Below, piece after piece: positions 1-7,042 of a stretch of DNA of 64,000 bases. Within the stretch, counting starts at the first letter, position 1. Every line of letters begins with the position of its first letter. The notes below the pieces were generated by a model. The model did not search any database, was not told the origin of the DNA, and saw nothing but the letters and a program-made list of their open reading frames with translations. The position numbers and the translations under genes are program-made. Source of the stretch: Lachnospira sp. UBA3790 (GTDB taxonomy: Bacteria > Bacillota > Clostridia > Lachnospirales > Lachnospiraceae); contig DFEY01000002.1 of assembly GCA_002369135.1 (NCBI GenBank), positions 59,000 through 122,999 of the forward strand. The letters run 5' to 3'.

Positions 1-147
1 AGTAACAACCTCTTTCTTAGTAGGTAGTGGAATTGGTCCGCTAACCTCTGAGCCTGCTTTCTTTGCAGTTTCAACAATTTTCTTTGCTGATTGATCTACT
101 AATTTGTGATCATAAGCCTTAAGTGTAATTCTCATTACTTGTGCCAT
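1..147 (-). CDS. rpsJ: 30S ribosomal protein S10, N-terminal part (cut by window edge)
   Basis: The first 49 codons translate to a protein starting MAQVMRITLKAYDHKLVDQS and running into GPIPLPTKKEVVT, which is the highly conserved N-terminal half of S10. S10 is a small-subunit head protein and is also the NusE transcription factor. The gene continues beyond base 1. The ATG at 147-145 is preceded by a strong AAAGGAGG ribosome-binding site about 10 nt upstream. It is normally the first gene of the S10 operon, and here it has its own promoter and a long leader. Identification is essentially certain. Confidence 0.97.
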   Translation of the reverse strand, partial: MAQVMRITLKAYDHKLVDQSAKKIVETAKKAGSEVSGPIPLPTKKEVVT

Positions 148-407
148 AAAAAAAGTCGCCTCCTTTTCGTACTATTTAGCACGACAAGCGGTGACCGTAC
201 AACCTATCCGTGTGTGTCATAATAATATACATACAACTTTCACACGTTGTATCCACATCTTCTGGTGGACTCTGTGTCTGTACAGTGACTTGTCGTCAGT
301 TTCCTAACATGACATTCGCTCCGCGTAAAAACCTACGTTATTTTGTACGTTTGTTACTGCTATATAACGTAGCAACCTCACGCATCCACGCTATCAATGT
401 CACAGCA
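148..407 (-). promoter_or_regulatory. Structured 5' leader of the rpsJ (S10) operon
   Basis: About 260 nt lie between the predicted transcription start near 407 and the rpsJ ATG, with no convincing ORF. On the minus strand the proximal part can fold as a rod. GACATT (401-396) pairs with AATGTC (316-311), GCGT with ACGC further in, and CTACGTTAT (372-364) pairs perfectly with ATAACGTAG (341-333). Long structured leaders in ribosomal protein operons usually mediate feedback by a ribosomal protein (L4 in Escherichia coli). I cannot match this one to a known leader family, so the regulatory role is inference. Confidence 0.45.
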
Positions 408-413
408 AGAAAA

Positions 414-442
414 AGTATACAACAAAAACAATACTAATGCAA
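414..442 (-). promoter_or_regulatory. Promoter for rpsJ operon
   Basis: On the minus strand, TTGCAT (442-437), a 17-nt spacer and TATACT (419-414) form a good sigma-A type promoter. It would start transcription near 407, upstream of the folded leader. Confidence 0.6.
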
Positions 443-559
443 GAGGAAATTTAATAAATTTTTAGCCCTATTCTACTGCTAAATGCGCCTATTTTATGGT
501 AATTCCACACCATATAGTTTTGTGACACAAAAAAAGAGGTATATCTTGCGCGTTTAAAA

Positions 560-694
560 GAGCTGACGCATGGAGAATAATAAACGAACATTTTTGTAAG
601 TTTACTTATAAAAATGTTCTTATTTATTATTCTCTGTATGTCGCGCTTGCGCGACATAAGTATTTTGCGAAGCAAAATACGCATGCGTCAGCTC
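560..694. repeat. 135-bp perfect four-way-junction palindrome element
   Basis: An outer 13-bp perfect stem, GAGCTGACGCATG (560-572) with CATGCGTCAGCTC (682-694), encloses three separate hairpins. The first is GAGAATAATAAA (573-584) with TTTATTATTCTC (623-634), extended inside by a further near-perfect stem. The second is TATGTCGCGC (637-646) with GCGCGACATA (649-658). The third is GTATTTTGC (660-668) with GCAAAATAC (672-680). The stems abut almost without spacer, giving a cruciform or cloverleaf. It lies between the terminator of the 749-1360 gene and the rpsJ promoter. It could be a MITE-like repeat or a structured RNA or DNA. No second copy was seen in this window. Confidence 0.75.
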
Positions 695-696
695 AT

Positions 697-735
697 AAAA
701 AAAGAGGATGCATCTCTCGATACATCCTCTTTTTT
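697..735 (-). terminator. Terminator after the 749-1360 gene
   Basis: GAGGATG (704-710) pairs with CATCCTC (723-729), flanked by an A-run on one side and a T-run on the other, so it can terminate in both directions. Confidence 0.75.
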
Positions 736-748
736 CGATCAGTCAGAA

Positions 749-1360
749 TTATTTAACTCTAATCTTAATCTTTTTCCACTTGGTAGCTTTGTAATTCTTA
801 TTACCTTTAGCTTTAACCTTAACTTTATAAGTACCCTTCTTAGTACCCTTGCGGATAGTTACTTTACCCTTCTTAGATACTTTGAGCTTCTTAGAAACTC
901 TCTTGTACTTAATCTTGCCTTTACCAGTGGACTTAACCTTAAGCTTAATCTTTACAGATTTCTTTTTAAGTTTTTTGTACTTAACTTTACGCTTCTTAGT
1001 GTTCTTAAGCTTTTGTTTAGCTTTCTTCATAGTAACTGTTACTTTTTTAGCAACTGTACCTTCATAGTGGCCGATACCAATAACCTGTGTAGTAACGATG
1101 TACTTACCAGCGTTAGTGATCTTAGCAACTACTACTAAGTAATCAGTTCCTGCCTTTAAAGTTTTGCCATCAACGACAACCTTTACTGCTGTAGGAACCT
1201 GCGCTGTCTTATTATAAGTAAGCGCTCTTGCTGTAACAGTAACCGATGAATCAGTTAATTTTTTCTTTGCTGGACTCTGTGTAGCTGCGCCAACTGTGAA
1301 AGATGATGCAACCATTGTCATGACTATTAGAGTAGCAAGAATTTTTTTAACTCTGCTCAT
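749..1360 (-). CDS. Secreted lysine-rich Ig-like protein
   Basis: A 203-aa protein. A signal peptide covers about residues 1-26 (MSRVKKILATLIVMTMVASS, then an AxA-type end near GAA). It is followed by a beta-sandwich-like segment (residues 35-105, with VTVTARALTYNKTAQVPTAV) resembling MBG/Big-type modules of Lachnospiraceae surface proteins. From residue 110 to the end it is an extreme lysine-rich beta-repeat tail (for example KVTIRKGTKKGTYKVKVKAK). The tail is very basic, so binding to anionic wall polymers is a reasonable inference. There is no LPXTG motif, and the exact function is unknown. The start is supported by AAAGGAGG upstream of ATG 1360. It is a single gene with its own terminator. 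Confidence 0.8.
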   Translation of the reverse strand: MSRVKKILATLIVMTMVASSFTVGAATQSPAKKKLTDSSVTVTARALTYNKTAQVPTAVKVVVDGKTLKAGTDYLVVVAKITNAGKYIVTTQVIGIGHYEGTVAKKVTVTMKKAKQKLKNTKKRKVKYKKLKKKSVKIKLKVKSTGKGKIKYKRVSKKLKVSKKGKVTIRKGTKKGTYKVKVKAKGNKNYKATKWKKIKIRVK

Positions 1361-1526
1361 TGGTTTGTTCCTCCTTTTAAAAATACATATGTATTAGTAA
1401 AACTAATCTTTTATAGTTTATCATAACGATATTTTATTTACAATACATTTCAACAATTTTTATCACTATTTTAGGTCTATATTTTAGAATATGGGTTCAT
1501 TTTTTAGGTCTCTATTTTAAAGGGTT

Positions 1527-2012
1527 TTAGCCCTGTTTTAGCACTTTCCTCTTCACTCTTCCGAGCACTCCTCTGACCTTCTTATACAAGAGTCTGATAG
1601 GGAATGATTTCACCCAAAATCTAGAATAGAACTTGTACTTCCAGCCGCTCATATTGACTGGCTTTGCATCCTTCATTTTATCATTACTTACATCTTTTGG
1701 GTTTCTGTAAAACTCATCTAGTTTGCCAATAATCATATCATCAGTCACATATTCTTTGTTAATACAGTTGTCCCCTCTTATTATGTAATGATCCGGAAAA
1801 ACCTTTATAACACGATGCATGATGTACTTTCCATCTGCCTTGTAAACCGGCACATCATACTTCTTAAGTCTTCCCTCAAGTGGTCTAACAACAATCGTAT
1901 CCCTTCTATGTCTAAGCATAGGATACATACTAACACCTGAAGTCGTGCCCACGTAAAAGGTTTGATCTTCTATCACATCTTCAATTTTAATATTGCCATC
2001 AAATTGATTCAT
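1527..2012 (-). CDS. S24/S26 signal-peptidase-like serine peptidase
   Basis: A 161-aa protein with the S26 peptidase nucleophile motif SGVSMYP (Ser28). The second conserved block is MHRV (His66), followed by RGDNC (residues 80-83). His in place of the usual bacterial Lys is the signature of the ER/archaeal-type (SipW-like, S26B) enzymes. Unlike SipW, no clear membrane segment is visible, so it may act in the cytoplasm or on a peripheral substrate. It is the last gene of a tight block: PqqD-like (gap 10 nt), kinase and lipoprotein lie upstream. From this context I infer a leader-peptide or precursor protease for the small peptides at 3632-3974. The fold assignment is firm, the substrate is inference. 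Confidence 0.8.
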   Translation of the reverse strand: MNQFDGNIKIEDVIEDQTFYVGTTSGVSMYPMLRHRRDTIVVRPLEGRLKKYDVPVYKADGKYIMHRVIKVFPDHYIIRGDNCINKEYVTDDMIIGKLDEFYRNPKDVSNDKMKDAKPVNMSGWKYKFYSRFWVKSFPIRLLYKKVRGVLGRVKRKVLKQG

Positions 2013-2022
2013 TTTAAAACCC

Positions 2023-2289
2023 TTAATCTAGTATAAATCCTTTGTCCTTCATTTCATCAATAAACTTCTTAACGCTTGTCTTAGCACGGTCTTCTTCCAC
2101 GTCATATTCGCTCACGATAAAATCCACAATCTCATCTTCAGACTTCCCACTAGCAACACCTTCCCAGATGACCTTTCCAGTGTCGTTAAGCTTAATCATT
2201 CCAGAAAAACTCTCACTAGCCTCGCCCGTAGCCACAACTACGCACTGTCCCATTATATCTCTTACAACAAAACCGTCTTTAATCTTCAT
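2023..2289 (-). CDS. PqqD-family peptide-binding (RRE) protein
   Basis: An 88-aa winged-helix protein of the PqqD family. The central KLNDTGKVIWEGVASGKSED and the C-terminal KKFIDEMKDKGFI match the PqqD pattern (LNetgxxIWxll..., xxFlxxLxxxGxI). PqqD-like domains are RiPP recognition elements that bind leader peptides and present them to modifying enzymes. The ATG at 2289 is preferred over an upstream TTG at 2304, because GGAG sits 5 nt before it. It lies between the HprK-like kinase and the S26-like peptidase. No PQQ biosynthesis genes are present, so the partner is more likely the Y-x-D-P peptides nearby (inference). Confidence 0.88.
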   Translation of the reverse strand: MKIKDGFVVRDIMGQCVVVATGEASESFSGMIKLNDTGKVIWEGVASGKSEDEIVDFIVSEYDVEEDRAKTSVKKFIDEMKDKGFILD

Positions 2290-2306
2290 ATTATCTCCAA
2301 TCAAAT

Positions 2307-3056
2307 TTAGTTTTCCTTACTGCTCTCCCACTCGTTTCCAGTAAGTTTTTCAAAACTACACTTAGCAGCTTCCTCGGAAATATCGCATTTCAACTTATAA
2401 AACGGAACCGCCTCTGCCATCTTCTTAAACAGGTCAACCACCTTAATCAAATAGTCAGGCTCGTCTGTCAAATAAAGTTGACTCATAAACAGCTCGATGT
2501 TTTCTCCTGGATGAATGCTCTCGATAGAGTTCTTTTCTCCTCTCTCTACCACGCACACCCCCGCCAAAGGAGCGCTAGTGTTAATCTGCCATCCTTCTTT
2601 GCCGCACCATGGTGCTCCGTGCACATACACTTTGCCTTCGTCAAAGGAAACCTCAGGCTTATCTCCGTTAATAACACTAACCTTATCTCCTAGGAACTTC
2701 TTCCACAAAGAAATATGTGTAGACTTTCCGGTTCCACTAGGAGCTGTGAAAATATACGCCTTTCCGTCATACTCGATAGTTGCTCCGTGCATTAGAAGCA
2801 TACCGTGGTTTGGAAGATCTGTTGCAATCTTTTCCATAACACAACAAAACTCAATATAGTCTGGGTTTTTGTGTGGCAGATCTTCTTCCATCCACTTATT
2901 AAAATCTTCATCAGTATAAGAAATCTGATATACTCTATCAGATTTCTCTACTTCATCAATCAAATACTCACCAAACTTTTTCTCAAGATATGAGTATTTA
3001 TATTCTATTTCATACTGGATGCCAGCAATCTGACATAACATATTTTTATTATCCAT
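2307..3056 (-). CDS. HPr kinase-like P-loop kinase (HprK/SerK-related)
   Basis: A 249-aa protein with a Walker A loop TAPSGTGKST (about residues 104-113). The block HGAPWCGKEGWQINTSAPLAGV spans about 146-167 (quoted in parts: HGAPWCGKEG, INTSAPLAGV). Both resemble the HprK/SerK kinase fold found in PqqD-linked and lasso-peptide loci. Such kinases phosphorylate a serine or a peptide substrate. True HprK is longer, and its catabolite partner genes are absent here. The start codon overlaps the end of the lipoprotein gene by 8 nt and PqqD begins 17 nt downstream, so translation is probably coupled. The likely substrate is a small precursor peptide or the lipoprotein (inference). Confidence 0.82.
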   Translation of the reverse strand: MDNKNMLCQIAGIQYEIEYKYSYLEKKFGEYLIDEVEKSDRVYQISYTDEDFNKWMEEDLPHKNPDYIEFCCVMEKIATDLPNHGMLLMHGATIEYDGKAYIFTAPSGTGKSTHISLWKKFLGDKVSVINGDKPEVSFDEGKVYVHGAPWCGKEGWQINTSAPLAGVCVVERGEKNSIESIHPGENIELFMSQLYLTDEPDYLIKVVDLFKKMAEAVPFYKLKCDISEEAAKCSFEKLTGNEWESSKEN

Positions 3057-3522
3057 CGATTAGTGGTCCAAATCCCGGTTCATCATCTTCGTCTTTCACG
3101 TCAAAGTTTCCGCCTTTGTCGCTTTTTTTGTCACCCTTTTTACTGTCACCTTTTTTGCTGCTTCCTTTTTTGCTGTCACTCTTCTTTGAGCTCTTGCTTG
3201 ATTTGCCGTTCTTTGATGCCTTGCCGTCCTTAGATGATTTATTATTATCTTTATCGTTTACCAAATCGTTAACATCATCGCCATTGCTCTTGTCTGCATT
3301 GTCCACGTTAACGTCTGATTTCTTTCCCTTTATTACTTTTCCGTTTTTATCAGTCTGAGCAGGAGCTTCTTCATTCACGCTAGTAATCACATTACCGTTA
3401 GCATCTGTCACTTCTGTTTTCTTTTCATTATTACATCCACAGCCTGCAGCTGAAAACACTAAAGCAACAGTAGCTACAGCTATCATCATTACTCTAATCC
3501 TACTAATCTTCTTTTTATCCAT
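3049..3522 (-). CDS. Lys/Ser/Asp-rich lipoprotein carrying peptide-like motifs
   Basis: A 157-aa lipoprotein. The signal segment VMMIAVATVALVFSAAGC ends in a lipobox (SAAGC, Cys about 28). A disordered body rich in K, S, G and D includes serine-lysine repeats (SSKSSKKSDSKKGSSKKG). The C-terminus FDVKDEDDEPGFGPLIDG strongly resembles the C-terminus of the peptide at 3849-3974, which also has FDV, an acidic run, then GFGPLIG. An internal NGDDVNDLVND resembles the C-terminus of the peptide at 3632-3769 (GDDINDLING). SD GAGAGG precedes ATG 3522. No known family is recognised. It heads the block lipoprotein-kinase-PqqD-peptidase. Confidence 0.8.
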   Translation of the reverse strand: MDKKKISRIRVMMIAVATVALVFSAAGCGCNNEKKTEVTDANGNVITSVNEEAPAQTDKNGKVIKGKKSDVNVDNADKSNGDDVNDLVNDKDNNKSSKDGKASKNGKSSKSSKKSDSKKGSSKKGDSKKGDKKSDKGGNFDVKDEDDEPGFGPLIDG

Positions 3523-3565
3523 AACTAATACCTCTCAATCAATCATAATCTACTACAATAGATTG

Positions 3566-3603
3566 ATAAAAAATCAAGCACCACATACGAATATGTGATG
3601 CTT
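3566..3603 (-). terminator. Terminator or attenuator between peptide genes and processing genes
   Basis: AAGCATCACATA (3603-3592) pairs with TATGTGGTGCTT (3587-3576) around a TTCG loop, with one mismatch, followed on the minus strand by GATTTTTTATC. It lies 29 nt after the small-peptide gene and before the lipoprotein gene. Partial readthrough would give more peptide than processing enzymes. Confidence 0.65.
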
Positions 3604-3631
3604 GTTTTATTATTTAAAATTATGTCTATTA

Positions 3632-3769
3632 TTATCCGTTAATTAAATCGTTAATATCATCTCCGTCGCCGTCCTTAAAGTCATCCAATTCACCACTATC
3701 TTTAAGTGTAGTGATTGAAGCATCAATTAAAAGGATTTCAGCTTCTGGATCTTTATAAAACTTTTTCAT
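3632..3769 (-). CDS. Small acidic precursor-like peptide 1 (45 aa)
   Basis: Reading minus from ATG 3769 gives 45 residues starting MKKFYKDPEAEILLIDAS and ending FKDGDGDDINDLING, then TAA. A textbook AAAGGAGAG lies 9 nt upstream of the ATG, so it is very likely translated. The N-terminus carries Y-K-D-P followed by E-x-E-I. This is the Y-x-x-P pattern by which PqqD-like RREs recognise leader peptides in lasso-type systems. The C-terminal half is highly acidic, with no Cys. It has its own near-consensus promoter (3816-3844) and is followed by a terminator. It is related in layout to the peptide at 3849-3974. I infer a RiPP-like precursor or secreted peptide. The product is unknown. Confidence 0.75.
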   Translation of the reverse strand: MKKFYKDPEAEILLIDASITTLKDSGELDDFKDGDGDDINDLING

Positions 3770-3815
3770 AACTATCTCTCCTTTTCACAATATAGTTATC
3801 TCAAACATCATAGTT

Positions 3816-3844
3816 ATAATAACATACGTTTATTTATATTGCAA
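3816..3844 (-). promoter_or_regulatory. Promoter for small peptide gene 1
   Basis: Minus strand TTGCAA (3844-3839), exactly 17 nt, then TATTAT (3821-3816), placed about 46 nt upstream of the ATG at 3769. It lies between the two peptide genes. Confidence 0.55.
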
Positions 3845-3848
3845 CAAT

Positions 3849-3974
3849 TTACCCAATTAATGGTCCAAAACCTCCACCGTGTTCTGTCTCGTCATCGTCA
3901 CTGTGAACATCAAAACCACTCTTCATATTATCTGCAAAGTACAATTCCATCGTAGGATCTTCATATTCTTTCAT
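3849..3974 (-). CDS. Small acidic precursor-like peptide 2 (41 aa)
   Basis: Reading minus from ATG 3974 gives 41 residues beginning MKEYEDPTMELYFADNMKS and ending in DDDETEHGGGFGPLIG. A perfect GGAGG sits just upstream (GGAGGAATTGTT then ATG). The N-terminus M-K-x-Y-x-D-P-x-x-E-L mirrors peptide 1 and fits the Y-x-x-P leader motif. The acidic C-terminal part ends in a glycine-rich GFGPLIG, nearly identical to the lipoprotein end PGFGPLIDG. The gene starts 60 nt after the stop of the discoidin protein gene at 4035 and has no obvious promoter of its own, so it may be co-transcribed with it. Function is unknown. I infer a substrate of the neighbouring PqqD/kinase/peptidase set. Confidence 0.75.
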   Translation of the reverse strand: MKEYEDPTMELYFADNMKSGFDVHSDDDETEHGGGFGPLIG

Positions 3975-4034
3975 AACAATTCCTCCATTATCAAGTAAAT
4001 GTTTTAGATTTTAGAACTTATAATTATGTGCTTA

Positions 4035-6776
4035 CTAGTTTTGTGGGAATTCGCCTGGAGTTCCTTCTACTGTAGTTCCATCTAAAGTTACATAGAATGG
4101 TGTTACGTTCCATGTAGAATTAGTTCCAGCGTCAGTCATTCCTCTTACAGTATAAGTAAAGAAGTAACTTGATTCATCACTGAATACTGAAGGGCTAACG
4201 CTTTCTCCAGCAGCTGTAATCTTAGAATATAGCTTCTCTGTAGTCTTTGTCTTTTCGGTAATAACAGCATCACCATATGTTCCAGTGAACTTAAATCCAA
4301 CTTGATCATAATTCATGCTATCTACTGAACTCAAGAAACGTACTGCTGATCCATCTTCTGCTACCTGGAATTTAGTTCCCAGCACTGCTTCGTCAATAAA
4401 TTTAGCATAAGCAACACCTTCTGTATCTGTGTATGCTGTAGTACATGTATCATCTGTGTACCATCCAGCAAAGATTTTTCCTGTCTTTGTAGGATATGTA
4501 TATGGTGTGGTTGACTTGTATTCAGATACATCATAGTACCCTTCTACTGCTTCTCCAAACACGGCTAACTCGTAAGGTGAAATACCGTAAGCTTCAGCAT
4601 TTCCACTCCATCCAGTTACAACTATCTTAACGTATCTAGCGTTTGCAACAATATTCTTAGTTAGTTTAACAATTGCTTTGTTATTATCCAATCCAGAAAC
4701 TGTAGCTGCAGGTGTAGTATCATAAACACCGTCTAAACCTGCTGTATAAATCTCATAAGATGTAGCATTTGAAGCTTCCCAGCTTACTAATACTTTATCT
4801 ACTGAATAATAGCCTTGTAGGTCGACAGCAAACCATGTATTATCAACTGCTTTGTTTGCTTGCCATCTAGAATCTTTATTACCATCACAGATGTTTCCGG
4901 CTGTATTTTCATTATTTCCTTCCGCTACTAATGGAGTCTTCTGATAAGCTAAGTTTTCTGATGTGTTAATCTTAGCCAAATACTCTTGTGCTTCTCTTTC
5001 CTCTGGTGTAAGACCAGGAATAGTGATTTCAACTTCACCGTATCCAGTCTGTTGATCCCAAGCATCATATGAAACAACAATAAGTTTATATGTCTCGCCT
5101 TCTGTTATTTGAATAGTATTATCTTTTGTTTTATTTACAGTATCCACTCCTACCATAGGCTGTCCTGCTTGAACGTTGAAGTCCCAACCATTAGCTGCAA
5201 TAGGTCCTTTTCCAGGATCTATTTCATTAATATATGCATAAGTTTTAACAGTAGTAGCTGGATTAGCCCATGAAGCATAAATCATATGGTTGGCTGTAAT
5301 CTGTTCAGCATTTGGCGTGATTATAATATCCTGAACCACTGGAGGTTCTGGTTTAGTCTGTTCTTCAACATCTAATGTGAATGTATACTGACCTGTTGGT
5401 AATTTAGTACCAGCATCAGCGCAGAATTGGTCAGAAGTTGCTTCTGCAACTACTCTTTCTGATAACACTATATCATTTGCTTTTAGTGTTATTTTGTATG
5501 TCTTAGTCGCATCCAAACCTGTCTTCTTATAAGCAACCTGTGTTAACCAAGCACCATCATTTGTAGATGTTACATCAGCGTTAACGCTATATGGATCTTG
5601 TGATGTCTGGTCCACAACCATTGTCGCATGTTGACCACCCCAATTACCAGCGTAAAGCGCACAAATACCTTCGGTATTGTACTGAGGACCATCTACTGTA
5701 GAGTAAGCAAAACTTCCACTGCTTTCTCTAGCTAGCCAATGATACTGCGCATCATCGGTGCTAATTGTTGAAGGTTGAGGTGCTTCTGTCTCAGTTTCAC
5801 TCTCTGATTCACTTGGAGCCTCTGTAACAGTTGGAGCCTGTGTCTCTGTAGGTGCCTCTGTTGAAGGCTCTACTGAAGGTTCCTCTGTTGGAGCCTCTGT
5901 CTCTGTAGGTGCCTCTGTTGAAGGCTCTACTGAAGGTTCCTCTGTTGGATCTTCTGATCCATTTTCATTCTTTATCTGAATATATGAAGTACCAAGTCCC
6001 TGAGTAACCGTTACTTCATTTATCTTTTTAGTAAGTGCTGATAGGTATACTACAAATCCCGCTCCATCAATAGCAGCAACACCTTCAGTATTTCCGTTTA
6101 CATTAACTTCTGAAATACCTGCTGGTGTAGTAATATAGATACCTTTCTCGGCAGCCCAACCTGGCTTTTGAGCATTAACAACCTGATTGATATTCTGCTT
6201 TGTTACATTATTATAGTACCACTGATGTACAGCGTCACCCTCAATCTCTTTCCAAGGACTTGCTGTAGTAGTAGGTGCAGATGGGTCCGGTGTAGGAGCC
6301 TCACCTGGATCATAAGTACCAGCACCAGGGTTTGATGGTAAGTGAATAATAATTTTAGCTGTACTATCATCATTAAATGTTACATCCAAAACATTGTACT
6401 CATAACTAGTTAGTGCACTAGCAGCATCATCAATAAATACCTGGTCACCTAATCCTCTAGCGGCATTAGCATCACCATTAATAGTAACCTCTGCAGGAAT
6501 TTTTCCGCCTGTAGCTAGGTATAACTGATTGAATCCAGCGCCTTGGAACTGCTTAACATTAAAGTTGACAGTACCTTCTGCTACAGCTATTTCTGCATCA
6601 TATAACTTCTGGTTAAACTCATTGTTTTGGTTGTTAGCCAAAGCAGCATAGGTCAAACCTGAATAATCTGGTGCCGCCTGTGTGTCAGTACTTGGTACAA
6701 AAACAAGTCCTGCCACTACCATTGCCAATGAGCATGCAATAGCAATAACTCTCTTTGAAAATCTTGATAATTTCAT
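4035..6776 (-). CDS. Large secreted discoidin-domain (F5/8 type C) surface protein
   Basis: A 913-aa protein. The signal peptide is about residues 1-34 (ending ADTQA-like, STDTQAAPDY). Unassigned N-terminal beta-rich parts follow, then a T/E/P/S linker with 19-residue repeats (about 275-337) and an Fn3-like region (about 480-590). A discoidin domain spans about 604-742 (NLAYQKTPL, CDGNKDSRWQA, ARYVKIVVTGW, YELAVFGEA). It ends with a GKIFAGWYTDD module near 765 and a C-terminal domain (790-913) shared with three neighbours. Discoidin domains bind glycans. There is no LPXTG or SLH motif, so the anchoring mechanism is unknown. AAGGAGG precedes ATG 6776. Confidence 0.85.
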   Translation of the reverse strand: MKLSRFSKRVIAIACSLAMVVAGLVFVPSTDTQAAPDYSGLTYAALANNQNNEFNQKLYDAEIAVAEGTVNFNVKQFQGAGFNQLYLATGGKIPAEVTINGDANAARGLGDQVFIDDAASALTSYEYNVLDVTFNDDSTAKIIIHLPSNPGAGTYDPGEAPTPDPSAPTTTASPWKEIEGDAVHQWYYNNVTKQNINQVVNAQKPGWAAEKGIYITTPAGISEVNVNGNTEGVAAIDGAGFVVYLSALTKKINEVTVTQGLGTSYIQIKNENGSEDPTEEPSVEPSTEAPTETEAPTEEPSVEPSTEAPTETQAPTVTEAPSESESETETEAPQPSTISTDDAQYHWLARESSGSFAYSTVDGPQYNTEGICALYAGNWGGQHATMVVDQTSQDPYSVNADVTSTNDGAWLTQVAYKKTGLDATKTYKITLKANDIVLSERVVAEATSDQFCADAGTKLPTGQYTFTLDVEEQTKPEPPVVQDIIITPNAEQITANHMIYASWANPATTVKTYAYINEIDPGKGPIAANGWDFNVQAGQPMVGVDTVNKTKDNTIQITEGETYKLIVVSYDAWDQQTGYGEVEITIPGLTPEEREAQEYLAKINTSENLAYQKTPLVAEGNNENTAGNICDGNKDSRWQANKAVDNTWFAVDLQGYYSVDKVLVSWEASNATSYEIYTAGLDGVYDTTPAATVSGLDNNKAIVKLTKNIVANARYVKIVVTGWSGNAEAYGISPYELAVFGEAVEGYYDVSEYKSTTPYTYPTKTGKIFAGWYTDDTCTTAYTDTEGVAYAKFIDEAVLGTKFQVAEDGSAVRFLSSVDSMNYDQVGFKFTGTYGDAVITEKTKTTEKLYSKITAAGESVSPSVFSDESSYFFTYTVRGMTDAGTNSTWNVTPFYVTLDGTTVEGTPGEFPQN
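5831..5950. repeat. 57-bp tandem repeat encoding the T/E/P linker
   Basis: A 57-bp unit starting GTAGGTGCCTCTG recurs at 5848 and 5905 with a near-identical sequence. It encodes 19-residue blocks of the type EEPSVEPSTEAPTET inside the 4035-6776 gene. Copy number may vary by slippage. Confidence 0.8.
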
Positions 6777-6841
6777 CTTCTTGTTTCCCTCCTTGTTTTA
6801 TATAACTATACACAAAAATACAGTTTCTCAAACTAATTATT

Positions 6842-6883
6842 ATTTTAGTAAAAATCAAACTTTTTTTAAAGTATCATTTTTGA
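6842..6883 (-). promoter_or_regulatory. Promoter region with shared upstream motif (discoidin gene 4035-6776)
   Basis: The minus-strand motif TCAAAAATGATAC (6883-6871) is followed 23 nt later by TAAAAT (6847-6842), a possible -10. The same motif and 23-nt spacing occur before the 12013-14634 gene. The -35 region is poor, which suggests activator dependence. This is inferred from comparison within the window. Confidence 0.4.
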
Positions 6884-6988
6884 AAAGAGTGCCTTAATTT
6901 TACCCTTTATTCTACATTATCAATATTGTATCAACATACCATCATATTTGCGAAAACACTTCGAAAACCTAACACCTGTTTCTTCAAT

Positions 6989-7019
6989 ATAAAAAGACCA
7001 GTGCCGTAGCACCGATCTT
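6989..7019 (-). terminator. Terminator after the 7043-8632 gene
   Basis: AGATCGGTGC pairs with GCACTGGTCT (minus strand, 7018-7009 with 7004-6995, allowing wobble) around a 4-nt loop, followed by TTTTAT. Confidence 0.65.
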
Positions 7020-7042
7020 TCTTCTATATAATATAGTTCAAT

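Noticed and set aside
210..437. A 75-aa plus-strand ORF in the rpsJ leader
   Set aside because: It runs antisense through the rpsJ promoter and leader, has no good ribosome-binding site and no recognisable sequence.
1527..3974. A lasso peptide or PQQ biosynthesis cluster
   Set aside because: PqqD-like and kinase proteins occur, but there is no asparagine-synthetase-like cyclase, no transglutaminase-like protease and no pqqA/B/C/E genes. The peptides also end in acidic sequence without a lasso ring pattern.
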